This document shows positions 1 through 6,007 of a stretch of 9,297 nt of DNA, in pieces (the first letter of the stretch is position 1; each line of letters opens with the position of its first letter). Location of the stretch: NCBI GenBank assembly GCA_026992595.1, contig JALWZW010000058.1:4782-14078 (forward strand). Reading direction: 5' to 3'. Below the pieces are notes generated by a model. That model ran no database searches. It had not been told where the DNA came from and saw only the letters and a list, made by a program, of their open reading frames with translations. The position numbers were made by a program, and so were the translations under genes. This DNA is from Microcaldota archaeon. Lineage in GTDB: Archaea > Micrarchaeota > Micrarchaeia > Anstonellales > Bilamarchaeaceae.

Positions 1-267
1 TGCATGAGAGATGTTTATAATCAAAGGGCGCTTGAATATGCGCGCGCATACGGAAAACTTCAAGGATGCGGAAGCGATAGCCACTTACCTTTTGAATTTG
101 GAAAAACTTATGCTGTGCTGGAATGCGATGAATTAGAGGCAAGCGCTCTTTTGCGCGCTTTAAAAACCGCCAAATTAATCACCCACAAGGCGCCTTTTTT
201 TGTTCATGGGATAACTTCTATAGTGAAATTTGCGAAGGGTATGGGGTTTAGGTTTGATGGAGTTTAA
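1..267 (+). CDS. PHP-domain protein, C-terminal fragment (cut by window edge)
   Basis: The reading frame is open from the first base (codon TGC before the first ATG at 4), so the real start lies outside the window and 88 codons remain. The stretch CGSDSHLPFEFGKTY is the classic C-terminal end of a PHP (polymerase and histidinol phosphatase) domain. The Asp and His of the DSH triplet are late metal ligands, followed by the usual 'FGKTY..LE' turn. The preceding NQRALEYARAYGKL helix also fits, as archaeal PHP proteins carry 'N..AL..A...G' just before GSD.H. The tail (residues 45-87) resembles the PHP-associated C-terminal extension. The family hydrolyses phosphoester bonds with a multi-metal site; the substrate cannot be told from this fragment. 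Histidinol phosphatase is possible, but most archaeal PHP proteins of this form are uncharacterised. A hairpin plus T-run follows at 301-326. Confidence 0.72.
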   Translation, partial: CMRDVYNQRALEYARAYGKLQGCGSDSHLPFEFGKTYAVLECDELEASALLRALKTAKLITHKAPFFVHGITSIVKFAKGMGFRFDGV

Positions 268-300
268 GTTTAATGATAGGCGTTTTTACTCAGAATTATT

Positions 301-326
301 AAAAGAGCTCTCATAACTCTTTTTTT
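301..326 (+). terminator. Hairpin plus T-run downstream of the PHP gene
   Basis: AAAAGAG at 301-307 can pair with CTCTTTT at 317-323 across a 9-base loop, and the T-run continues to 326. Archaeal RNA polymerase stops at T-rich tracts, so the T-run alone may suffice. The same CTTTTTTTA stretch could double as a TATA box for the next gene (see the promoter entry at 319-349), so the assignment is shared. Confidence 0.45.
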
Positions 327-349
327 ACTTTTCTTACCAAAAATATATA
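319..349 (+). promoter_or_regulatory. Two alternative TATA boxes before the lipoprotein gene
   Basis: CTTTTTTTA (319-327) is centred about 27 nt before the ATG at 351, which would make that start leaderless. A second, more classical element, AAAAATATATA (339-349), sits directly against the ATG. It would place transcription start near 370, favouring the in-frame ATG at 390. The sequence does not decide between them. Confidence 0.4.
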
Positions 350-350
350 C

Positions 351-1007
351 ATGCGCGTGAAAAATAAAAGATTGAGAAGAGTAAAGGAGATGGTGAAGAA
401 AGGGGCAAGGGCGTTTGCTGTTGCCTCTGTGCTGCTTTCAGGTGCATGCGGTGGTTCTTCTCCTGATGTTAGAGATAGTTCTGCTGGTGGTAGAGATGGG
501 GCAGCAGATGTTGTTGAAGAGCGGGAAGACTCTGTGTTATCAGCGCCACTTCTAACCGAAGGATGTATTACAATTAGAAGGCATGAATGGTGTTTGGAAA
601 AGGACCAAGAAGCTCAAATTGAGAGGAGAGAGTCAGAGGATATGATAGAATGGAGGTGCACTCATGAAGAGCTTGGCATTCTTGTTTGGTTATCTGAGCT
701 TAATAAATGGGAAACTGTATGGCGCTTTCAAGTTAACACTGGCCAGCCCGATTGGGAGATTAAACTGCTGTCTGCTAGGAGAGATATAGCAGAGATAGGT
801 GTTAGGTTTACCATTATGCCTTATCCCCCCCGATTGTTAAGGGCTCGCATGCAGGTATGCGACAAATTGTTCCCTCCTCCTGACTATCGTAGGTCGCGTG
901 ATGGGAGAATTATTTTTTTGAGATTTGCGCGCATCTCTTACGAAAAATCTAGTGGAGAATTCAAGTCGGCGCTCTTTGTTAACGAATTGGAGGAAATGTC
1001 TAGGTAA
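351..1007 (+). CDS. Predicted lipoprotein of unknown function
   Basis: I do not recognise this 218-residue protein. Its start is basic (MRVKNKRLRRVKEMVKKGAR), then comes a short hydrophobic stretch AFAVASVLLSGA ending at Cys33 in a lipobox-like LSGAC, so the mature protein is probably lipid-anchored outside the membrane. A Gly/Ser/Asp/Glu-rich linker follows (residues 34-62). The remaining ~150 residues form a compact domain with Trp-rich strands and four further cysteines (C72, C81, C103, C170) that could form two disulfides. An alternative start is Met14 (base 390), which gives a more typical signal peptide (MVKKGAR plus the hydrophobic core). Neither start has a well-spaced Shine-Dalgarno sequence. 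The lipobox followed by CGGSS and a D/G-rich spacer looks like bacterial lipoproteins. The gene stands alone between two intergenic gaps, with no functional link to EF-2. Confidence 0.7.
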   Translation: MRVKNKRLRRVKEMVKKGARAFAVASVLLSGACGGSSPDVRDSSAGGRDGAADVVEEREDSVLSAPLLTEGCITIRRHEWCLEKDQEAQIERRESEDMIEWRCTHEELGILVWLSELNKWETVWRFQVNTGQPDWEIKLLSARRDIAEIGVRFTIMPYPPRLLRARMQVCDKLFPPPDYRRSRDGRIIFLRFARISYEKSSGEFKSALFVNELEEMSR

Positions 1008-1041
1008 GCGCTTTCTCGCAGGGCACAGAAACTCCCTTAAC

Positions 1042-1090
1042 TTCCCTTTTTATTTATTTCCCTTCTATTTATTGATAAAGTTTTAATTAT
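1042..1090 (+). promoter_or_regulatory. T/A-rich terminator and promoter region before EF-2
   Basis: The 109-bp gap between the lipoprotein gene and EF-2 holds a pyrimidine-rich tract, CCCTTTTTATTTATTTCCC (about 1044-1062), that can serve as a T-run terminator for the upstream gene. TATA candidates for EF-2 are CTTTTTATTT (1046-1055) and CTATTTATTG (1065-1074). The second would put transcription start near 1095 and keep the ribosome-binding site (1104-1109) in the leader. I cannot choose between them with certainty. Confidence 0.4.
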
Positions 1091-1103
1091 CTAAAAGCTT
1101 ATC

Positions 1104-1109
1104 AGAGGG
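1104..1109 (+). promoter_or_regulatory. Ribosome-binding site of EF-2
   Basis: AGAGGG lies 7 nt before the ATG at 1117. It supports this start and a leadered transcript, unlike several apparently leaderless genes in the window. Confidence 0.5.
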
Positions 1110-1116
1110 TATTTTA

Positions 1117-3312
1117 ATGGTACGCAAGGAAGTTGTGGTAGAGGAAGTTCAGAAGTTGATGGATAAGATAGAGAATGTGCGTAATGTGGCTATTATTGCG
1201 CATGTGGACCATGGAAAAACAACGCTCACCGATTCTTTGGTGGCGCGCGCAGGCCTTATAAGCAAGGAACTTGCAGGAGAACAACGCGTTTTGGATTATG
1301 AGGAACAGGAGGCGCAGAGAGGGATAACCATAAAATCTGCAAACATCTCTTTGGGGTTCAAGTATGAAGGAGAAGATTATTTAATAAACCTTATAGATAC
1401 GCCGGGCCATGTTGATTTTGGTTTTCATGTGGTTAGGGCGATGAGGGCGGTGGATGGTGTATGCTTGCTGGTTGATGCAGTGGAGGGTGTGATGCCTCAA
1501 ACAGAAACAAACTTAAGGCAGGCGCTCAAGGAGAGGGCAAAACCCATCCTTTTCATCAATAAAGTGGACCGCCTTATAAATGAATTAAAATTGGACTTTA
1601 ACGCCATGCAGCAGCGCTTTATTAAAATAATCACACAGGTAAACAAGATTATTGAAGAGAGCGCTCCTGAAGATAAAAAGAGCGAATGGCTTATAAAGGT
1701 GGATAAAGGGAATGTGGCCTTTGGAACCGCCTTTCACAAATGGGCGCTCTCCATCTCTTCCATGAAGCGCACAGGCATGACCTTTAAAACCATTTATGAA
1801 AAATGTCAGGCAGGGGATCATAAGGAATTGGTGGAAAAAGCGCCTTTGGATGAAGTAATTCTTGAAATGGTTATAAAGCACCTTCCCAATCCCCGCGAGG
1901 CGCAGAAATACAGGATTCCTGTGTTGTGGAAAAATGGTGATTTGGAAAGCGAGGAAGGAAAGGCAATGCTTGCTTGTGACCCAAACGGGCCCACTGTAGG
2001 TGTTGTTTTTGGTGTGGTTCATGATGAGCACGCGGGCGAAGTGGCGGTAACGCGCCTCTTTTCAGGCAAGTTGGAGAAAGGAAAAGAGCTTTATGTTGCC
2101 TCTCTAAAAAAGAACGCGAGAATTCAGCAATTGGGCATTTTCATGGGTCCTGACAGGGTGCCTGCAGAGCGTGTTACCGCAGGCAACATTGCTGCCATTG
2201 TGGGGTTGAAGGATGTTTATGTGGGCGAAACTGTTTCTGACAAGCCCATTGAGCCTTTTGAGCAGATAAAGCATTATTCAGAGCCGGTAATAACAAAATC
2301 CATTGAGGTTAAAAACCAAAAGGACCTCCCAAAACTTATTGAGGCATTGAGAAGTTTGGCCAAAGAGGACCCCACCATAAAAGTCACCCTTAATCAGGAG
2401 ACGGGAGAGCATTTGGTGAGCGGAAACGGGGAATTGCATTTAGAGATTATTGAATATAAAATAAAGAATGAAAAAGGCATTCCTATAACCACCTCTCCCC
2501 CTATTGTCCTTTACCATGAAACGGTCACCAAGAAAAGCCCAGAGGTGGAGGGCAAATCCCCCAACAAGCACAACCGCCTTAAATTCACGGTAGAACCTCT
2601 CCCTGAAGCGATACATAAAGCCATTTTGGAGGGTGAGATCCCTGAAGGAAGGCCTAAAGGAAAAGAGTTGGTGGAAAAATTGGTTTCTTTAGGTATGCCT
2701 AGAGAAGAGGCAAAAAAGGTTTATGACATCTATCATGGAAACATGCTTGTAAATGCAACCAAAGGTATTCAATATCTAAATGAGGTAGAGGAACTGCTTA
2801 TTCAGGGTTTTGAGGAGGCGATGAGTCAAGGGCCTTTGGCAAAAGAAAAAGTAACCGGTGTTTTAGTGAAGTTGGTGGATGCGCTTTTGCATGAGGACAG
2901 CATTCACAGAGGTCCTGCACAAATGCTCCCTACTGTAAAAAGGCCTATCTATGCATGTATGCTTTTGGCAGGGGCAACATTGCTTGAGCCAAAGCAAAAG
3001 GTGCTTATAAATACCCCTCAAGATTATGCAGGTGCGGTTATCAACCTTATTAATGGAAGAAGAGGAACATTGTTAGGTATGGAGCAGGAGGGAGAGATGG
3101 CTACCATAACCGCTCTTCTCCCTGTTGCAGAGATGTTTGGATTTTCTAACGCTTTAAGAGGGGCAACTCAGGGAAGGGCTATATGGTACCAAGAATACGC
3201 TGGCTATCACCCAATGCCGCAAGAATTGGTTATGAAAACTGTGAAGGAAATAAGGCAGAGAAAGGGCGAAAGCCCAGAGCCACCCACTCCAGAATACTTT
3301 ATGGAGCAGTGA
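1117..3312 (+). CDS. fusA: Translation elongation factor 2 (aEF-2)
   Basis: This GTPase drives ribosomal translocation in the cytoplasm. At 731 residues it has the normal archaeal length and aligns across its whole length with archaeal EF-2. GTPase motifs in order: P-loop AHVDHGKT (28-35), switch I RGITI with Thr71, DTPGH (94-98) and NKVD (148-151). Domains II and III follow (CDPNGPT, HAGEVA, RIQQLGIFMGPDRV; then KEDPT, SGNGELHLE), then domain IV with the family signatures VEGKSPNKHNR and GIQYLNEV. The loop LHEDSIHRGPAQ carries the diphthamide-precursor His597. Domain V contains APVAEMFGF-like PVAEMFGFS, RGATQGRA and the C-terminal IRQRKG. One departure: residues 102-106 read GFHVV where archaeal EF-2 usually has GGDVT. 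The last 14 bp overlap the convergent methyltransferase gene. Confidence 0.98.
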   Translation: MVRKEVVVEEVQKLMDKIENVRNVAIIAHVDHGKTTLTDSLVARAGLISKELAGEQRVLDYEEQEAQRGITIKSANISLGFKYEGEDYLINLIDTPGHVDFGFHVVRAMRAVDGVCLLVDAVEGVMPQTETNLRQALKERAKPILFINKVDRLINELKLDFNAMQQRFIKIITQVNKIIEESAPEDKKSEWLIKVDKGNVAFGTAFHKWALSISSMKRTGMTFKTIYEKCQAGDHKELVEKAPLDEVILEMVIKHLPNPREAQKYRIPVLWKNGDLESEEGKAMLACDPNGPTVGVVFGVVHDEHAGEVAVTRLFSGKLEKGKELYVASLKKNARIQQLGIFMGPDRVPAERVTAGNIAAIVGLKDVYVGETVSDKPIEPFEQIKHYSEPVITKSIEVKNQKDLPKLIEALRSLAKEDPTIKVTLNQETGEHLVSGNGELHLEIIEYKIKNEKGIPITTSPPIVLYHETVTKKSPEVEGKSPNKHNRLKFTVEPLPEAIHKAILEGEIPEGRPKGKELVEKLVSLGMPREEAKKVYDIYHGNMLVNATKGIQYLNEVEELLIQGFEEAMSQGPLAKEKVTGVLVKLVDALLHEDSIHRGPAQMLPTVKRPIYACMLLAGATLLEPKQKVLINTPQDYAGAVINLINGRRGTLLGMEQEGEMATITALLPVAEMFGFSNALRGATQGRAIWYQEYAGYHPMPQELVMKTVKEIRQRKGESPEPPTPEYFMEQ

Positions 3313-4006
3313 AAAAGAGCCCTTGCAACCTTTCCTCATATTCTATATCCAAAAACCCACAACTTTCTAACCTTTTTTTAACTTCTTTCCATATCTCCCT
3401 CCCCTTCCTCTTCCCTACAGACCCTACATAATGATATATTCTTGCCCCGCTTTTTGCGCATTTTTTTATCATTCTATAAAAATTCCTGCTGTATAGCAAA
3501 GGGGCATGGCTTATGCGCGGGGGGTCATGCACTATCCAGTCAAATTTTTGCTTTAGTGTGGGCAAAACCTCATAAGCATCTCCCACCACCAACTTACTTT
3601 CAAAAAGCCACTTACTGTAAGGATTGTGCTTTGCCAATGCCACCACTGCTTGAGATTTTTCTATTGCTGTGGTCTCGCACCCCCTCTTTATCAACTCGCC
3701 GGTTATATACCCCAATCCTGCACATATATCTAATGCTTTCCCCCCTTTTGCCCCCAACCTCTCCGCAACCTCTTTAGCATAGCAAAGGGGGCCAGAGAAT
3801 GCATTTATAAGATGCATTCTCAAACCGTCTATCTCTAATATAGGCACCCCTTTCCACATCCTTAATTTATAATAATGCTCCTCAAAAAGCGCCAACTTCC
3901 TTAACTCTCCCTTCTCCTCCACATATATAAATCTCTCATCTGCCCAATACTGCTTTCCCTGCCACTTATAGCATTTTACAAGGTCGCGCTCCCCTTTCCT
4001 TCGCAT
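3299..4006 (-). CDS. SAM-dependent methyltransferase, COG2521 ('predicted archaeal methyltransferase') type
   Basis: The 235-residue class I methyltransferase has a ~65-residue N-terminal extension, then the Rossmann-type catalytic domain. SAM-binding motif I is ALDICAGLGY (91-100). An acidic residue closes strand beta-2 (E116 in TTAIEKS), and GDA (142-144) follows. Motif IV is WIVHDPPR (157-164), which resembles the N/D-PP-Y/F/W motifs of base- or amine-directed methyltransferases. The strings LEIDGLRMH (57-65), HDPPR, LYSRNFYR (171-178) and IYHYVGSVGK (190-199) match the signature of the archaeal COG2521 family. The substrate is unknown; RNA or protein are both possible. The start overlaps the end of the upstream beta-rich protein gene by 31 bp, so the two are surely cotranscribed. 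The stop lies inside the end of EF-2 (14-bp convergent overlap). Confidence 0.88.
   Translation of the reverse strand: MRRKGERDLVKCYKWQGKQYWADERFIYVEEKGELRKLALFEEHYYKLRMWKGVPILEIDGLRMHLINAFSGPLCYAKEVAERLGAKGGKALDICAGLGYITGELIKRGCETTAIEKSQAVVALAKHNPYSKWLFESKLVVGDAYEVLPTLKQKFDWIVHDPPRISHAPLLYSRNFYRMIKKCAKSGARIYHYVGSVGKRKGREIWKEVKKRLESCGFLDIEYEERLQGLFFTAP
3373..3467 (+). terminator. Forward-strand T-runs that could end EF-2 transcription
   Basis: There is no intergenic space after EF-2. The first long T-runs on its strand are T7 at 3373-3379 and T7 at 3461-3467, both inside the opposing methyltransferase gene. Archaeal polymerase terminates at such tracts, so the EF-2 mRNA probably ends antisense to that gene's 3' end. 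No hairpin is needed and none is obvious. Confidence 0.35.
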
Positions 4007-4347
4007 AATACATCCACTGTCTTTTCCACCCTTTTTTCAATAATTCCCTCTTTATCATATATAAAAAGCGTTACTTTGCATTTATAAGTTTGCGGATGAG
4101 TGTATTTGTTTGCATACACCCTTACCGCCTTTTCAATATACTCTCCCCTCTCCAATATCCCCACTCTAACGCGCCCTTTGTGAAGTTCTCCGTTGGGATA
4201 TAATGAGAGTTGCTCTGGAACGCTTACATCTGCTTCTGCCCATTTAACCTCCTTTCCCCTATTTTCAACCCTTATTATTATTTCCACATAGTTTGGGGTA
4301 TAGCAGAATAGTACTGCGGGCCTGGTTTTCAGCTGGAGATTTATCAT
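3976..4347 (-). CDS. Small beta-sandwich (CARDB/Ig-like) protein of unknown function
   Basis: This 123-residue protein alternates short hydrophobic strands with polar turns: VEIIIRVENRG, VSVPEQLSL, RVRVGILERGEYIEKAVRVYAN, YKCKVTLFIYD, EKTVDVLC. The order is typical of an Ig-like/CARDB fold, where 'V.N.G' and 'L..GE...' mark strand turns. It has three cysteines (C15, C80, C115). I chose ATG 4347 because a TATA-like element is centred 26 nt upstream, which makes it a leaderless start. An in-frame ATG at 4410 would add 21 residues with a hydrophobic run (SFFYVFIFLCLIEYV) that could act as a signal or anchor. That extension, however, is read across the promoter and into the divergent gene, so I disfavour it. 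The protein's location (cytosolic or surface) depends on this choice. The downstream partner is the overlapping methyltransferase, which suggests a shared role that I cannot name. Confidence 0.68.
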   Translation of the reverse strand: MINLQLKTRPAVLFCYTPNYVEIIIRVENRGKEVKWAEADVSVPEQLSLYPNGELHKGRVRVGILERGEYIEKAVRVYANKYTHPQTYKCKVTLFIYDKEGIIEKRVEKTVDVLCEGKGSATL

Positions 4348-4364
4348 CACATATTCAATTAAGC

Positions 4365-4379
4365 ATAAAAATATAAATA
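4365..4379. promoter_or_regulatory. Shared TATA element of a divergent leaderless gene pair
   Basis: Only 44 bp separate the reverse start (4347) from the forward start (4392 or 4395). The one strong A/T element, ATAAAAATATAAATA (about 4365-4379), reads as a TATA box on both strands. Its centre is about 26 nt from the reverse ATG and about 19-26 nt from the forward ATGs, depending on which A/T core is used. Both transcripts would have almost no leader. Binding of TBP in one orientation should exclude the other. Confidence 0.5.
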
Positions 4380-4391
4380 CATAAAAGAAAG

Positions 4392-4835
4392 ATGATGATT
4401 CCTGAAGCAAAATTTATTAGAAACGAGATAAAAATTCGCGATATGTATCTGCCTGATGAGGTGATGCTCACTAAACGCTCCCTTTTAAGGTGGTTGGCGC
4501 TTTCTTTAGGGCTTATAAACGAGAATGAGAGCAGAACCGGTTTTTTAGATGTTTTTGAGGCATTTATCTCTTTATTTTCCAAAGAACGCGAGGTTTCTTC
4601 CCGCACCTTTCTTTTAGAGATAAAGAAAATAAATCCTTCTATTCATGAAAAAACCGCTTACTATCATATAAAAAGGTTGCAGGATTTAGGGCTTTTAAAC
4701 AGAAAAAAAGGAATGTTTGTGGTGGGAGAAGGGATGCGCGATTTTAATGAGGAGATTAAAGAGCTTTATAAAAGGCGCTTTGAAAAGGCGTTTGTTGCTA
4801 TTGAAGTTGCTCTTAAAAAGTTGGAGGGATTGTGA
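4392..4835 (+). CDS. Winged-helix DNA-binding protein, likely regulator of the HMG-CoA reductase operon
   Basis: The protein has 147 residues. Residues ~52-112 form a winged-helix domain: helices FLDVFEAFISLF and SRTFLLEIKKI, a recognition helix around EKTAYYHIKRLQDLGLL (86-102), then the wing NRKKGMFVVG (103-112). The 'YYHIKRL..LGLL' string is the usual PadR/ArsR/MarR-like recognition-helix pattern. The C-terminus (115-147) is a charged amphipathic helix that could dimerise or form a coiled coil. The N-terminal ~50 residues, with LLRWLALSLGLI, I do not recognise. It is the first gene of the operon and its stop codon shares one base with the HMG-CoA reductase ATG, so their products are made together. 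It also starts at the shared divergent promoter and may regulate itself and its neighbour, as local regulators often do. ATG 4392 and 4395 are both possible starts. Confidence 0.8.
   Translation: MMIPEAKFIRNEIKIRDMYLPDEVMLTKRSLLRWLALSLGLINENESRTGFLDVFEAFISLFSKEREVSSRTFLLEIKKINPSIHEKTAYYHIKRLQDLGLLNRKKGMFVVGEGMRDFNEEIKELYKRRFEKAFVAIEVALKKLEGL
4823..4828 (+). promoter_or_regulatory. Ribosome-binding site that decides the HMG-CoA reductase start
   Basis: GGAGGG lies 6 nt before ATG 4835 but only 3 nt before the in-frame GTG at 4832, so the ATG (overlapping the previous stop as TGATG) is the likely start. Confidence 0.65.
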
Positions 4836-6007
4836 TGCGGCTTCCTGGTTTTTATAAACTAAGCGTAGAGGAAAGAAGGAAGATTCTTAAAGAAAAAGGC
4901 CTCTTAAACGAAGAGGATTTTAAGACGCTCTCTTCCCCATTGACTTTGGAAAAGGCAGACAGTTTGGTGGAAAATGTTATCGGCATCCTCTCCCTTCCTT
5001 TAGGTGTAGCCACCAACTTTAAGATTAATGGAAAAGAGTATTTGGTGCCCATGGCTATAGAAGAGCCCTCGGTTATTGCGGCTGCGTCGCGTGCTGCTAA
5101 AGAGTGCCTTCCTGAAGGTTTTAGCGCTGAGGCAGATAAGCCCATTATGATAGGCCAGATATTTTTAGAAGGCCCCTCTTTTGATTGCAATAAGTTGAGA
5201 GAGATAGGGGATGAGGCGCTTTCCCACCTAAAAAAATATGGTTGCGGGGTGGTGGATGTAAAGGAAAGGTATTTGGGGGGAGAGCGAAGGGTGTTTTATT
5301 TTTATGTGAATGTGGGTAATGCGCAGGGCGCCAACATTGTTAACAGCATGTTGGAGGAAGTGGGCGCCTTTCTCTCTTCCCAAAGCAGAGTGATAATGCA
5401 GATTGTGAGCAATCTTGCGATTATGCGAAAGGTGAGGGTAAGGGCGGTATGGCATTCTAATCAAAAGCAGGTGTTGGATGCTTACAGATGCGCTCTTGCG
5501 GATATATACCGTTGTGCTACTCATAATAAGGGCATCATGAACGGCATTGATGCGGTAGCGTTGGCAACAGGTAATGATTGGAGGGCGGTGGAGGCAGGAG
5601 CTCATGCTTACGCATCTTTAAACTATTATAAGCCCCTTACCTCTTACTATATAAATGAGGAAGGAGGGTTGGTAGGGGAATTGGAAGTTCCTATGGCGGT
5701 GAGCACTGTTGGTCCCGCAGTACGTGCCAACCCTCTCGCCCGCCTTTCTTTAAAACTGCTGGGCGTTAAAGATGCGGGAGAGTTGGCTATGGTTATGGGA
5801 GCGGTGGGTCTTGCCAACAATTATGCCGCTCTTTCTGCTCTTTCTACTGAAGGGATTCAAAAAGGGCATCTAAGGTTGCATGCAAGAAGGGTAGCCAAAG
5901 AGGCAGGCGCTCAAGGAGAGGAGATAGAGCGCGTTGCGCAAAATCTTGCTTCTGAAGGTGTGTTTTCGCTTGAACGCGCCCGCCAAATTTTAGAGGAGAT
6001 AAGATGA
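4835..6007 (+). CDS. hmgA: HMG-CoA reductase, class II
   Basis: It reduces HMG-CoA to mevalonate with NAD(P)H, the committed step to archaeal isoprenoid lipids. The protein is 390 residues and soluble, with no membrane domain. The opening GFYKLSVEERRK (5-16) is diagnostic of class II (Pseudomonas mevalonii type). Catalytic residues are present with the family spacing: Glu46 (ENVIG), Lys232 (HNKGIMNG), Asp248 (TGND) and His345 (KGHLRLHARR). Automatic annotation often calls class II enzymes 'degradative', but archaea use them for biosynthesis, and the linked glycosyl-lipid gene supports that here. Oddity: the nucleotide-site motif normally written DAMGAN reads NAQGAN (162-167), so cofactor preference may differ. 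The length is slightly short of the ~430 of P. mevalonii. It overlaps the winged-helix gene by 1 bp and the next gene by 4 bp (ATGA). Confidence 0.96.
   Translation: MRLPGFYKLSVEERRKILKEKGLLNEEDFKTLSSPLTLEKADSLVENVIGILSLPLGVATNFKINGKEYLVPMAIEEPSVIAAASRAAKECLPEGFSAEADKPIMIGQIFLEGPSFDCNKLREIGDEALSHLKKYGCGVVDVKERYLGGERRVFYFYVNVGNAQGANIVNSMLEEVGAFLSSQSRVIMQIVSNLAIMRKVRVRAVWHSNQKQVLDAYRCALADIYRCATHNKGIMNGIDAVALATGNDWRAVEAGAHAYASLNYYKPLTSYYINEEGGLVGELEVPMAVSTVGPAVRANPLARLSLKLLGVKDAGELAMVMGAVGLANNYAALSALSTEGIQKGHLRLHARRVAKEAGAQGEEIERVAQNLASEGVFSLERARQILEEIR

Noticed and set aside
268..350. Small RNA or tRNA in the first intergenic gap
   Set aside because: Only a short A/T hairpin with a T-run and TATA-like sequence is present; no tRNA arms or TΨC motif were seen here or elsewhere in the window.
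1585..2031. 148-codon reverse reading frame inside EF-2
   Set aside because: Antisense to a highly conserved gene, with no recognisable domain, SD or promoter; a shadow frame.
3442..3777. 111-codon forward frame opposite the methyltransferase
   Set aside because: Low-complexity composition and entirely antisense to a gene with clear SAM motifs.
4320..4353. Possible C/D box sRNA on the reverse strand (GTGATGA followed by CTGA) at the start of the beta-sandwich gene
   Set aside because: No C' box follows the CTGA at the right distance and no second D box closes the unit; the GTGATGA is explained by the start region of the gene.
4355..4606. 83-codon reverse frame with a hydrophobic end opposite the winged-helix gene
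   Set aside because: Antisense to a supported gene; its hydrophobic stretch is just the A/T-rich promoter read as protein.
5228..5605. 125-codon reverse frame inside HMG-CoA reductase
   Set aside because: Antisense to the catalytic core of a conserved enzyme, with no domain or initiation signals.
4835..6007. Reading the HMG-CoA reductase as a mevalonate-degrading enzyme, as the class II label often implies
   Set aside because: Archaeal class II enzymes are used for biosynthesis, and the operon partner is a polyprenyl-phosphate glycosyl transferase, not HMG-CoA lyase or a mevalonate transporter.
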